Origin: Polyangiaceae bacterium
Lineage (GTDB): Bacteria > Myxococcota_A > Polyangia > Polyangiales > Polyangiaceae
NCBI GenBank assembly: GCA_025937835.1
Contig: JAICQO010000001.1
Span: 62,001-126,000, forward strand
Direction of reading: 5' to 3'
Length of the DNA stretch: 64,000 nt
The first letter of the stretch is position 1. Each line of letters opens with the position of its first letter. A program made the translations under genes and the position numbers. The notes under the pieces are model-generated. The model saw nothing but the letters and a program-made list of their open reading frames with translations, had not been told where the DNA came from and ran no database searches. Positions 16,027 through 24,624 of this stretch are shown here, piece after piece.

Positions 16027-16881
16027 ATGCCGGGCATCGTGCACCGCGACGTCACCGCCAGGGGTGTGCGGCTGCGCGTGGTCGAAGAAGGCGACGGTCC
16101 GCGGGTGGTGCTCCTGCACGGCCTGTTCGCCGACCACCGAACCTGGGACGGCGTGCGCGAAAAGCTCAAGGGCTCGTGCCGGGTGATCGCCCCCGACCTG
16201 CCCGGCTTTGGTCAGAGCGAGATCCCTCCGACCAGCCGCTTTGCGTACGACATCGACGCGTTCACCGAGGCGCTCACCGATCTGTATGCGGGGCTCGAGA
16301 TCGGACGCGCCGCGCTGGTCGGCCACGGGCTCGGCGCGGCGGTCGCGATGACCGTCGCAGCGCGCCACCCGGAGCTGGTCTCCCACCTCATCTTGATCGG
16401 AGCGCACGCGTACACCGACGGCTCCCGCGCCGAGATACGCCTTTCGCGCGCGCCGTTGCTCGGCAGCCTGGTGTTCAAGCAGCTCGTGAGCCGGACGCTG
16501 TTCCGGGCTTATTTTCGGGGACGCCTGCTATCGCCGGGAGCGCGCGTCGAAAACTCCGAGATCGACGCGCTCTACGAGGCCTTCAACGCGCCCGCAGCGC
16601 GGGGCGCCGCGCTGGCCGCGCTACGCGCCACCCAGGACACGCGCCCGATCATCGCCTGCACGGGCCGGATCCAGACCAGTACGCTCGTGATCTGGGGCAG
16701 CGCCGACGCCGTGTACCCGGCTCAGCTCGGGCATCGCCTGGCGCGGCAGATCCGCGGCGCAGGTCTGGAGCTCGTCGACGCCGGTCACCTGGTTCCGGTC
16801 GAACGCCCCGATCGGATCGCCGAGCTCATCGAGCGCTTCGTGTTCGGCGAACGCCACGGCCGCATCACCCCGGTCCGGTGA
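16027..16881 (+). CDS. Alpha/beta-hydrolase-fold protein lacking the nucleophile Ser
   Basis: 284 residues. Typical fold markers: VVLLHGLFADHRTWDGV (oxyanion loop), DLPGFGQS, VIWGSADAVYP (acid) and DAGHLVPVERPD (catalytic His). The nucleophile elbow reads LVGHGLGAA, with Gly101 where GxSxG hydrolases have Ser. As written the protein should not hydrolyse esters by the usual mechanism; it may be a pseudo-enzyme, bind a ligand, or act by cofactor-free chemistry. It is monocistronic and converges on the REC-PATAN gene 27 bp away. Confidence 0.85.
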   Translation: MPGIVHRDVTARGVRLRVVEEGDGPRVVLLHGLFADHRTWDGVREKLKGSCRVIAPDLPGFGQSEIPPTSRFAYDIDAFTEALTDLYAGLEIGRAALVGHGLGAAVAMTVAARHPELVSHLILIGAHAYTDGSRAEIRLSRAPLLGSLVFKQLVSRTLFRAYFRGRLLSPGARVENSEIDALYEAFNAPAARGAALAALRATQDTRPIIACTGRIQTSTLVIWGSADAVYPAQLGHRLARQIRGAGLELVDAGHLVPVERPDRIAELIERFVFGERHGRITPVR

Positions 16882-16908
16882 GTCGGCCGCGCGAACGCCG
16901 ATCGGCAA

Positions 16909-19497
16909 TCACTCGGTAGGAAACGCCGCCGTGGGCGGCTTGGCGCCCGCTGGCGGAGGTGCCGCGGCCGGCGGAGCGGGCTCCGCCGGTGGAGCCTTGG
17001 GCACGGGGGTGACGCGCGGCACGGGGGTGACGCGCGGCACCGGCGCGCCGGCCGCGGGTGCGCGGGGGATGCGTGGCGCCGCGGGCGCGGCGGCGCTGGG
17101 CTTGCGCGCGGGCTCGGCGTCGGGCGCGGCCTTGGCTTCGCCGTTCGCGCCGGCGACGGAGTCCACGGGCGTAGGCGGGGGAACCTCGGGCGGCGCGGCC
17201 ACCGGCTCCGGCGCCGGGACGTCCGGCGGCTGAGCCGCGGCTTCGACGCGCTCCGCCGCGGGCTCCGGTGCCGTCGTGGCCTCGGGCTCGTCGCTGCCGA
17301 CGCTGCTGACGACGAGCGCGACCAGGAACACGGCTACACCGAAGCCGATCACGCCGGCGACCACCCGCACGAAGCGCGCTCGACGCAGCTCCTGCTCGGG
17401 CGTCAGAGGGCGGCGGCGCTTCAGCACATCCACTTCGCTGAAATCGTCGTGGAGGGAGCCGTCGTCGTCCCCGTAGGAGGAACGCACGTGCTCGGGCTCG
17501 AGCCCGTCGCGGCGGGCGTTGGTGAAGAACCCGTCCCCGAGGTCGTCGTCGCTCGGGTTCGGAGCCGGCGCGCTCGCAGCGGCAGCGGGGGCCGCCGGCT
17601 CGGATGCGGGCGCTGGTTGCGCGCTCGGAACCGCCGGCGGGCTGGCAGCGCCGGACGACGGCGGCGGCTGCGGGTTCGCCGAGTCGGGCGAACCGAGCGG
17701 CATCGTCAGATTCGGCAGCGAGCGCGGTGCGGAGGACGGTGGCGACGGCGCCTCGGGCGGGAGGAGCCGGAAGGGCTCGAGCGGTATCGAGGAAGGACCC
17801 GCGCTGGCGGCTGGCTGCTGCGGCAGCGGCGGTGCCACCTGGGGTGCAGCCGGTAGCGGCGGAGGCTGCGGCAGACCGTGAATCGTGCTCTCTCCGAAGC
17901 GGCCCACCGGGATCACCGGATGCGGGGTCACGCTCGTGGTGCGCTCTTCCCTCGGCTCTTCGCGCGTGATCTCGGGCTCGCGCAGCTGCGCTTCTTTGGC
18001 AGACTCGAGCGGCGCTTGCGGGCCGTCGGGCGCGTGGCTGGGCGCGGCCTCGGTGGCTTCGTCGCGCGCGGCGGAACGGAACGGGATCACCTTGGCTTCA
18101 CTGGCGGAGCGCGGAGCCTCTGCCGGCGCGCGCGCGGCGGCTTCGCGCACGCCGTTCGTCGTGCCCGCGGGCATCGTCGTGTGCAGCGGGACGTCGGCGC
18201 GCGCCGAGCGGCCGGCGGGGGCCAGCGTCGGGTTCGCCTCTTCGGTTTCGCGCACGCTCGGCATGACGACGCGCGACCGCGCCGCAGGCCCGGAGGTGGA
18301 AGGGCTGAGCGACATGGCCTCGCCCTCGCTGATCGAGAGACCGGGCCAGGTGCGCGAGCGCGGCGAGAACGTCTCACCCGGTAGAGTGAGCGGCTCGATC
18401 AACGGCACGTTCGGGCGCCACGACGGTTGCTGCGACGGGCGGTGCGGCGGCGGAGTGAGCTCGGCCGGCACCTCTTGCTCCGTGGCGATCAGCTCGCCGA
18501 GATCGTATTCCACGCTCGGGACCACGGCCTCACCCGAGGGCTCGGGCTCCGAGACCCGCAGCAGCAAGCCTTCGAAGTAGAGCTTGCTGATCGTGAACAG
18601 AGTCGACAAATCCTCGTAAGGTGACTCGTCGATGACCTCGTTCAGCGTGCGCTGCCCGTCGACCAGCCGCAGGATCTCGTCGAGATCCTCGGGAATGGAC
18701 GACAGGCGCTTGGTGATGGCGGGGCGATCGACCTCGTAGACGCTGTCGAGCGGCGGCAGCTGTTCGAGCAGGCGGCCCCACTCGTCGACGCGACGCATGC
18801 CTTCCATCAGCAGGCCCTGCGTCGTGGTCGGGATCAAATCTTCGTTCGAGACCGGGCGGAACTCCACCTCGAACGTGCCCTCGGCGAGCGTGAGCGCGCG
18901 GTACACCGCCTCTTCGCCGCGCAGCTTGCCGAGCTCCGCGTCGACGACCTTGCCGTCGCGGAAGTACACGCGACCCTCGCGGCGCGCGGACACGATCTTG
19001 AGCACGCCGCTCTTGCGGCTGAGCTCGAAGGTCTGGAGTAGATCGACCACACCCATGTCGCGGAGCGAGCCGCTGAGGCGGGTGCGGCGCGAACCGGGCG
19101 TCTGCGTGGCGAGCTTGTCGTGCGTGCGGCGCGCGAGCAGCAAGTTCACGCGCGCCAGCAGCTCACGCACGAAGATCGGTTTGGTGAGGTAGTCCTCGAC
19201 GCCCAGCTCTAGGCCGCGGATCTTGTCCTCGATCGAGCGCTGGCTCGTGAGGAACACCACGGGAATCGCCGCGTACTCGGGGTGAGCCTTGACCCGTCGC
19301 ACGAGCTCGTAGCCGTCGAGCCGCGGCAAGCGCGTGTCGGTCAGGATCAAATCGGGGGCAGAGAGCTCGATCTTGGCGAGGGCATCTTGCCCATCGCCCG
19401 CCGTCGTCACGCTGTACCCCCCGTTCTTGAGACTGACCTCGAGCACGCGCACGCTGCGCGGGTCAGCATCTACCAGCAAGAGCTGTTTTTTCGCCAC
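16909..19497 (-). CDS. Response regulator-PATAN protein with membrane anchor and Pro-rich tail
   Basis: 862 residues, GTG start at 19497. Residues 5-120 form a receiver domain with acidic pocket D10/D12, phospho-acceptor Asp54 ([13 protein letters not shown]) and a Lys in YLTKP. Residues 140-330 match the PATAN/DUF4388 domain ([53 protein letters not shown]). A long disordered Pro/Ala/Ser-rich region follows. One hydrophobic helix lies near 703-730 ([22 protein letters not shown]), and the last 130 residues are Pro/Ala-rich with repeated PVPRVT units. A receiver with a transmembrane helix is unusual. No sensor kinase gene is adjacent. Confidence 0.85.
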   Translation of the reverse strand: MAKKQLLLVDADPRSVRVLEVSLKNGGYSVTTAGDGQDALAKIELSAPDLILTDTRLPRLDGYELVRRVKAHPEYAAIPVVFLTSQRSIEDKIRGLELGVEDYLTKPIFVRELLARVNLLLARRTHDKLATQTPGSRRTRLSGSLRDMGVVDLLQTFELSRKSGVLKIVSARREGRVYFRDGKVVDAELGKLRGEEAVYRALTLAEGTFEVEFRPVSNEDLIPTTTQGLLMEGMRRVDEWGRLLEQLPPLDSVYEVDRPAITKRLSSIPEDLDEILRLVDGQRTLNEVIDESPYEDLSTLFTISKLYFEGLLLRVSEPEPSGEAVVPSVEYDLGELIATEQEVPAELTPPPHRPSQQPSWRPNVPLIEPLTLPGETFSPRSRTWPGLSISEGEAMSLSPSTSGPAARSRVVMPSVRETEEANPTLAPAGRSARADVPLHTTMPAGTTNGVREAAARAPAEAPRSASEAKVIPFRSAARDEATEAAPSHAPDGPQAPLESAKEAQLREPEITREEPREERTTSVTPHPVIPVGRFGESTIHGLPQPPPLPAAPQVAPPLPQQPAASAGPSSIPLEPFRLLPPEAPSPPSSAPRSLPNLTMPLGSPDSANPQPPPSSGAASPPAVPSAQPAPASEPAAPAAAASAPAPNPSDDDLGDGFFTNARRDGLEPEHVRSSYGDDDGSLHDDFSEVDVLKRRRPLTPEQELRRARFVRVVAGVIGFGVAVFLVALVVSSVGSDEPEATTAPEPAAERVEAAAQPPDVPAPEPVAAPPEVPPPTPVDSVAGANGEAKAAPDAEPARKPSAAAPAAPRIPRAPAAGAPVPRVTPVPRVTPVPKAPPAEPAPPAAAPPPAGAKPPTAAFPTE
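16991..17044. repeat. 18-bp tandem repeat in the Pro-rich tail of the PATAN protein
   Basis: In-frame repeat of GGCACGGGGGTGACGCGC (slightly more than two copies) coding on the minus strand for the RVTPVP unit. It is a low-complexity coding repeat with no sign of mobility. Confidence 0.7.
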
Positions 19498-19700
19498 CTT
19501 GGTATCACCGCCGGATCATATATGTGGTTTGCCCTAGCACTTCACCCGAGACCCCTGAAGGGTCCAGGGAGGAGCGGCTCGTGTCAAGCGCGGGGCCTGA
19601 TTTTCGCACGCCTCGCAGCGCCGCACACCCGCCATCGTGACCTCGGATCGACGAGCTCGTCGCCGTGCCGCTCGAAGCGGCGAGCGGCGGCGGCATGAGG
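19498..19700. other. 203-bp gap between kinase and PATAN genes
   Basis: Both flanking genes are on the minus strand. Close to the PATAN start, on the minus strand, lies TATATGAT, a plausible -10 about 25 bp before the GTG at 19497. A small hairpin GACCC-ctgaa-GGGTC lies near 19551-19565. No small gene is convincing here. Confidence 0.35.
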
Positions 19701-20714
19701 TCAATCCGAGGTGCTCTCCTCGCCGCTCGGCTCGTCGGCCAGGCCCAATCGCGCCGCTTCGAGCGCGGAGACCAGCTCGCCAAGCGAGCGAAATCGCTCG
19801 TCGGGGTGCTTGGCTAGGCAGCGCAACACCACCACCTCGAGCTCCCCGAGCGGCGTGGTGACGCCCGGCGCACGGCTCGGCGGAAGGGGCTCGGCCGCCC
19901 GCTGTTGCCCGAGCACTCCAGCCTGCGTCGGCGCGTCGAACGGCACCCGACCCGTGAGCATCTCGTAAAGCACGACCCCGAGCGCGTACACATCCGCGCG
20001 GCCATCGACCGGGTCGCCCGCAGCTTGCTCCGGGCTCATGTAGTGCGGTGTTCCGAACGCAACGCTCGATCGCCCCTGCTGCGCCAGCGAGTCGACGGCG
20101 ATCGCCAGACCGAAGTCCAGGAGCTTGACGCCGCCGTCCGGCGCGAGCTGGACGTTGTCCGGTTTGAGGTCGCGGTGCACGATGCCCGCTCGGTGCGCTG
20201 CCGCGAGCGCCTCCGCGATGCGGCGCGCGATATCGATGGCACGCGCGGGAGGAAGCCGGCCGCGACGCTCGAGCACGTTCCGGAGCGACGAGCCCTCCAG
20301 CAACTCCATGACGAAGAAAGGGCGCCCGTCCGGGAGGTATCCCCAATCGATGATCTGGACGATGCCGGGGTGTACGACGCTCGACGCCGTCTCGGCCTCA
20401 CGCAGGAAGCGCTGGCGAATCTCGGGGTCATCGCTGAGCTCGCGCCGCAGGACCTTGATCGCGAACCAGCGGCCGAGCTCTCGATGACGCGCCCGGTACA
20501 CTCTGCCCACCCCACCCTGGCCGATCAGCGCCTCGACCTCATAGCGGCGATCGAGCACGGCTCCGAGCAGCGGATCGTCGCTCGCGGCCCAGTCTTCCGC
20601 CCGGAGCAAGGGCGCCGCATCGAACGGGCAGAAACGCCCGTCGGCCGCAAAGGCTTGGCCGCAGCGAGGGCAGCGTGTCGCTCCCTTCGGCCGTGAAGCT
20701 TCCGTCGAGGGCAT
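19701..20714 (-). CDS. Ser/Thr protein kinase (PknB type) with N-terminal zinc ribbon
   Basis: 337 residues. Residues 15-34 hold CPRCGQ and FCPFD, a zinc-ribbon common in myxobacterial kinases. The kinase domain covers about 57-320: GQGGVGRVYRA (P-loop), FAIKVL (catalytic Lys), HRDLKPDNVQL (catalytic Asp), LLDFGLA (metal Asp) and GTPHYMSPEQA (activation segment and APE-like motif). All catalytic residues are present. No transmembrane helix or sensor domain follows, so it is a soluble kinase. It diverges from the 20776 gene. Substrates are unknown. Confidence 0.93.
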   Translation of the reverse strand: MPSTEASRPKGATRCPRCGQAFAADGRFCPFDAAPLLRAEDWAASDDPLLGAVLDRRYEVEALIGQGGVGRVYRARHRELGRWFAIKVLRRELSDDPEIRQRFLREAETASSVVHPGIVQIIDWGYLPDGRPFFVMELLEGSSLRNVLERRGRLPPARAIDIARRIAEALAAAHRAGIVHRDLKPDNVQLAPDGGVKLLDFGLAIAVDSLAQQGRSSVAFGTPHYMSPEQAAGDPVDGRADVYALGVVLYEMLTGRVPFDAPTQAGVLGQQRAAEPLPPSRAPGVTTPLGELEVVVLRCLAKHPDERFRSLGELVSALEAARLGLADEPSGEESTSD

Positions 20715-20775
20715 CCGGTCGCGATTTTAGCGCGTCATCCTGCCGCTCGAGCCAGAGTTCGCTATATCCTCTTGC

Positions 20776-21909
20776 GTGCAGCCGAGCGACGTCGATCTCA
20801 CGAGCCTGCCCGTCCCGGCGCAGAAGGCCCTGGCAGCGGGCGCACCTCGCCCACTGCGCATGCTGGCGGCGCGCGGCGTGGTGCCCGGCCTCAAGCCCCA
20901 CGAGATCGTCCAGGTCGTGTCGCTGTTGTCGCGCGACGCCGATCCGGAGCTTTCGACGACGGCCGAGACCAGCCTGAAGGCGCTGCCGAGGCCGATCCTC
21001 GAGGGCGCGCTCACGGCCGATCTGCCAGGCTCGGTGATCGACGCTCTCGGGCGCGCCTACCTGAACCAGCACGAGGTGCTCGAGCGGCTGCTGCGCATGC
21101 CGCGCATCGACGGGCTCACGCTGCAGTTTCTAGCGCAGAGCGCCGACGAGAAGAGCGGCGAGCTCATCGCCACCAACGAGCAGCTGATGCTCGCGAACCC
21201 CGAGGTGATCGAGAAGCTCTACATGAACAAGCGGGTCCGCATGTCGACCGCGGACCGTTTGGTCGAGCTGGCAGTTCGCCACGACCTCGAGCTGTCGATC
21301 CCTGCCTACAAAGAGGCGGCCCTCGCGATCAAGAACGAGCTCATCTCCGAGCCCACCGACGAGCCCTCGTACGACGACGTGCTGTTCAGCGAGGCCGAGC
21401 GCGTCGCCGCCGAGGTGGATCCGCTCGCCGACGACGAGGACGCGTTCGAGGTCGACGAAGAGGGCGAAGAGAAGATACGCCAGAAGTTCGTGCCCCTGCA
21501 CGTGTTGATCGGTCAGATGACGATCACCCAGAAGATCCGGCGAGCGATACTGGGCAACGCCGTCGAGCGGCTTTTGCTCGTGCGCGACGCGAACCGCCTC
21601 GTGGCTCAGGCCGCCGTGAAGAGCCCGAACATGCGCGACGGCGAGGCGATTCAGATCAGCGCCAGCCGCGCCGTGTCGGAAGACGTGCTGCGCATCATCG
21701 CGCAAAATCGTGAGTTCGTGCGCCACTACCAGGTGAAGCTCAACCTGGTATCGAACCCGCGCACTCCGCTGACGTTCGCCGCGCGGCTGCTCCCCCACTT
21801 GCGGGACAACGACGTACGCAATCTGACCAAGAGCAAGAACGTCAGCGGTGCGATCGTGCAAGCAGCTCGTCAGCAACTTCAGCGCAAGCAGCACGGAAAC
21901 AAGGGCTGA
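20776..21909 (+). CDS. Conserved hypothetical helical-repeat protein
   Basis: 377 residues, GTG start. I do not recognise a named family. It looks all-helical with HEAT-like units in the first half (LKPHEIVQVVSLLSRDADPELSTTAETSLKALP). A strongly acidic stretch (residues 200-235) follows, then a well-ordered C-terminal half (GQMTITQKIRRAILGNAVERLLLVRDANRLVAQAAVKSP). No signal peptide or membrane helix. TATATC at 20763-20768 lies 7 bp before the GTG, suggesting a very short or absent leader. The divergent neighbour is the Ser/Thr kinase; a kinase-substrate link is only a guess. Confidence 0.75.
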   Translation: MQPSDVDLTSLPVPAQKALAAGAPRPLRMLAARGVVPGLKPHEIVQVVSLLSRDADPELSTTAETSLKALPRPILEGALTADLPGSVIDALGRAYLNQHEVLERLLRMPRIDGLTLQFLAQSADEKSGELIATNEQLMLANPEVIEKLYMNKRVRMSTADRLVELAVRHDLELSIPAYKEAALAIKNELISEPTDEPSYDDVLFSEAERVAAEVDPLADDEDAFEVDEEGEEKIRQKFVPLHVLIGQMTITQKIRRAILGNAVERLLLVRDANRLVAQAAVKSPNMRDGEAIQISASRAVSEDVLRIIAQNREFVRHYQVKLNLVSNPRTPLTFAARLLPHLRDNDVRNLTKSKNVSGAIVQAARQQLQRKQHGNKG

Positions 21910-22022
21910 GACAGCGTCCTACAAGCGCGCCCGAGCTGCGCTCGGGGCGCACAAGGCGCTCGACTTCGAGTGCGTGTTTCGATCGAATTTCCGGGAACCG
22001 GAGCCGCGATCGCGCACACTCA
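21910..22022. other. Gap with little coding character
   Basis: About 110 bp (effectively 280 bp if the next gene starts at its downstream codons) with lower third-position GC than the neighbours. No clear promoter or hairpin was seen. Confidence 0.3.
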
Positions 22023-22904
22023 TTGATCGCAAGTCGTCGCTGCAATCGGCAGGCGTCGAGAACCTGGTGTTTCGTGTCACGTACTCCAACCAAACGCGCA
22101 ATAGCGAACAACGTTCTCGCAAGATCCGAGTCAGAGCAGCCAGACGAGTGGGGTGAACGTCATGCGATACGAACCGACATCGTTGCCAGACCGCCCAAGC
22201 GTCCGCGCGCTCCGGTGCCGACGCCCGAACCGGACGATCCGACGACGCGCATGGCACCCGATCGGGTGAGGGCTCTCTTGAAAGCGCAGGAAGTTTTTCC
22301 AGAGCCCCTGGAGCCGACTCCCGGGAGCCCGACCCGCGTCCTCGACGCCGCCGAGGTGGCGAACGCGCAGCGTCGCGAACCCGAGCCGAGGCGGCCCTTC
22401 GAGGTCGTCGAGAGCGTGCCGGCGCGGCCGCCGCGCGCGCCCAAGGTCCCCTCCGACTTTTCCACGCTCCCCGCCGAGAAGACGCCCGCCGAGAAGACGC
22501 CCGCCGCCGTGAGCTACCGAGAGTCCGTGAGAGCGAGGTTCACGCGCGCCGGCGGCCTGGTGCTGATGGCGATCGTGGTGTTCGCGCTCACGTTCGGCGT
22601 TACCAAGGCGCTGCGCGACGAACGCTCGCTGCCGCGAGCGCGGAAGGCTCTGATCGAGGGCTACGACCGTGCCGCGGCGCGCGTCGACTCCTGGTTCGGC
22701 GCGACGCCAGAAGAGCGCACTCCGCCCGCGGCAACCACTGCCACGCCAACGCGACCCAAGGCCGCGCCGCCCGCGTCGCTCCTGCCCGCGCCCGAGCCGA
22801 GCGAGTCCGCCCCCCCGGTCGTGCGCCTCGAAGACCTGAAGCCGCTCGAGAGCAGCTCCGGCGCGCCCGTGAAGGCTCGGGCTCCCGCCGCGACTCGACG
22901 CTGA
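22023..22904 (+). CDS. Hypothetical single-pass membrane protein, Pro-rich
   Basis: The frame is open from a TTG at 22023 (293 residues), but the true start is unsure. GTG at 22074, GTG at 22215 or ATG at 22251 are possible, and the strong third-position GC bias is clear only from about 22190. The layout is a disordered acidic/Pro-rich cytoplasmic part, one membrane helix (GGLVLMAIVVFALTFGVTKAL), then a short helical region and an Ala/Pro-rich periplasmic tail. It includes an AEKTP tandem repeat. No family is recognised. It converges with the ECF sigma gene 15 bp away. Confidence 0.6.
   Translation: MIASRRCNRQASRTWCFVSRTPTKRAIANNVLARSESEQPDEWGERHAIRTDIVARPPKRPRAPVPTPEPDDPTTRMAPDRVRALLKAQEVFPEPLEPTPGSPTRVLDAAEVANAQRREPEPRRPFEVVESVPARPPRAPKVPSDFSTLPAEKTPAEKTPAAVSYRESVRARFTRAGGLVLMAIVVFALTFGVTKALRDERSLPRARKALIEGYDRAAARVDSWFGATPEERTPPAATTATPTRPKAAPPASLLPAPEPSESAPPVVRLEDLKPLESSSGAPVKARAPAATRR
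22463..22508 (+). repeat. 15-bp tandem repeat in hypothetical membrane protein
   Basis: GCCGAGAAGACGCCC in two full copies plus a partial one, in frame, coding for AEKTP. Confidence 0.75.
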
Positions 22905-22919
22905 ATTTGGCGCTCTCGC

Positions 22920-23525
22920 TCAGTCGTCGCGCGAGCTCACCCAGGCAGCCAGCTCTCGCAGCGCGTCTTCGCGATCGCTCGGCTTCAGGTTCATATCGGA
23001 GACAATCGTCTTGAGCTCGGCGCGACCGCGTGAAAGCCGGCTCTTCACCGTGCCGGGTGCGATCGACAGCGTCTCGGCGATCTGGTCGACGGAGAACTGG
23101 CTCCAGTAAAAGAGCTTGAGCACGTTCAGGTACTCAGGGCTCAGCCGGATCAAGGCCTTGACCAGGATGAAGTGCTCCTGGCGGAAGGCAGCGAGCTGAC
23201 TCGGTGAGTCGTCGCCGGTCGGGATGCCGGAGGCGGTGACGTCGCCGCCCGCTCGCGGCTCGCGCCGCAAGCTCATCAAGAACTGGTGATGAGCGATGCC
23301 CAACAGGTAGGTCTTGAAGCTCGACCGCCCCTCGTAGCGATCCACCGCCTGGACGCAAGCGAGGAGCGTGCGCTGGATGAGATCGTCGACGTTGGTGTTC
23401 ACTCGCCGCGAAAAGTAACTCTGGAGCACGGGCAGGTAACGCCGGAGCAGACGATCCCCGGAGTGCCGATCACCGGAACGCCAGTGTCGGATCAGCCTGA
23501 GCTCGGTCGTCTCTTCGGTATCCAT
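22920..23525 (-). CDS. ECF-type RNA polymerase sigma factor
   Basis: 201 residues from the ATG at 23525; an in-frame ATG at 23573 would add 16 unconvincing residues. Region 2: ELRLIRHWRSGDRHSGDRLLRRYLPVLQSYF, then DDLIQRTLLACVQAVDRYEGRSSFKTYLLGIAHH. Region 4: LSPEYLNVLKLFYWSQFSVDQIAETLSIAPGTVKSRLSRGRAEL. Both domains needed for promoter recognition are present. No anti-sigma gene is adjacent, unlike the two other ECF factors in this window; the nearest upstream gene is the SPOR protein. A 17-bp dyad (23663-23679) lies 138 bp upstream. Confidence 0.92.
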   Translation of the reverse strand: MDTEETTELRLIRHWRSGDRHSGDRLLRRYLPVLQSYFSRRVNTNVDDLIQRTLLACVQAVDRYEGRSSFKTYLLGIAHHQFLMSLRREPRAGGDVTASGIPTGDDSPSQLAAFRQEHFILVKALIRLSPEYLNVLKLFYWSQFSVDQIAETLSIAPGTVKSRLSRGRAELKTIVSDMNLKPSDREDALRELAAWVSSRDD

Positions 23526-23662
23526 CGCGGGTCGAACGCGAAGCAAGGGAAGGCGCTTCGCACAGTCGTGCAAAGTTCCAATCTAGCCCTCTCTCCCGTG
23601 TACGGCCAGCGTTGGTTGTTCGCGACGCCACACGAAGGTGCGCCCCCGCCGCACTTCATCCC

Positions 23663-23720
23663 CGGATATCGTATATCCGATACCCGATACCCGATATGCG
23701 CTACCGGATACCGATACTCA
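23663..23720. repeat. CGGATAT dyad followed by CGATACC tandem repeats
   Basis: CGGATAT-CGT-ATATCCG at 23663-23679 is a 7-bp inverted repeat with a 3-bp centre. It is followed by several copies of CGATACC/CGATAT words to 23717. It lies between the SPOR gene and the ECF gene. The same dyad, with one base changed in the centre, is at 32226-32242. Confidence 0.7.
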
Positions 23721-24584
23721 CTCCGCAGGTTCGATCGAGGCCGTGCCGGCCTTCTTGCGCCGCTTGTCCTCGGCGGCCATGCGCGCCGCGCGCACTTCTT
23801 CGGCGTGTTTCACCTTCTCCGGATCCACGACGAAGGGTGTCATGCGTTCGTTCCGTTCGAACTCGGCTTTGTAACCATTGGCTTCGAAACGATTCTTGAA
23901 CGGACCGATTCGAACTCGGTGCCAGAGGCCGCGCGCCGGCACGTACGCTGCCTGGCGAAACGCGCGGTGTCCGCGTCGTCGCAGATCCTCGACGAGCTGG
24001 TCGGCTTCGGTCTGATCCTTGAAGCTTGCGACTTGAAGCTGGAACCCGCCGTCGCTGCCCGCCGGCGCGAGCTCGGCGTCGTCCGGCACCTTCGAGGCGT
24101 CCGCCGCCATCGCGGTCAGCGGATCCTTGGGAGTGGTGGTGACGGGCGTCGCGCCGAGCAGGGTGCCCACCGGAAGCGGCACGACCGGCAGGCGATCGGT
24201 CGCGGGCGGCGGAGTCACCGAGGCCGAGGGCGCGGCCTGCACCACCAGCCGTCCGCGCTCGTCTTTCACCGCGGCAAACGCCGTGGGCGGGTTCTCGGAG
24301 TCGCTGAGCACGCCCGGAAAACGCACGTCCTGCCCTTCGAGCCGCTCGGCCGGCGGCTCGTTCTGCGCGCTGGCGACGAGGGCGGCCAGTGGATCGGCGC
24401 TCGATACGGCGGGCGGCCCACCCTTGCGGGTCACGACCACGAACGCCGTGACGATCGCTGCGGTCGCGAGCGAGCCCAGGATCAGGGCTCCGAGGCGCGA
24501 TGCGCCGTGAGCGTCCTGTTCCTGGATCTGTTCGAGGTTGCGGACGTTGACCGGTTCCAAGTTTCGGCTCTGGAAGACTGCCAA
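23718..24584 (-). CDS. SPOR-domain protein with N-terminal membrane anchor
   Basis: 288 residues. One membrane helix (ALILGSLATAAIVTAFVVV, about residues 33-52) is followed by a disordered periplasmic linker. A C-terminal SPOR domain (GFQLQVASFKDQTEADQLVEDLRRRGHRAF, then WHRVRIGPFKNRFEANGYKAEFE) covers about residues 183-255. SPOR domains bind glycan strands lacking stem peptides at the division septum (established for the family). A basic tail follows. It is probably a cell-division or peptidoglycan-associated protein like FtsN or DedD, but the exact role is not clear. Confidence 0.88.
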   Translation of the reverse strand: MAVFQSRNLEPVNVRNLEQIQEQDAHGASRLGALILGSLATAAIVTAFVVVTRKGGPPAVSSADPLAALVASAQNEPPAERLEGQDVRFPGVLSDSENPPTAFAAVKDERGRLVVQAAPSASVTPPPATDRLPVVPLPVGTLLGATPVTTTPKDPLTAMAADASKVPDDAELAPAGSDGGFQLQVASFKDQTEADQLVEDLRRRGHRAFRQAAYVPARGLWHRVRIGPFKNRFEANGYKAEFERNERMTPFVVDPEKVKHAEEVRAARMAAEDKRRKKAGTASIEPAE

Positions 24585-24624
24585 GCGCGGCAGGATCCGG
24601 AAAGTTTTCGGTTGTCCTCGGGCG

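Noticed and set aside
22163-22270. ATG at 22163 as start of the hypothetical membrane protein
   Set aside because: It is in a different frame and soon stops; a frameshift would be needed and there is no evidence for one.
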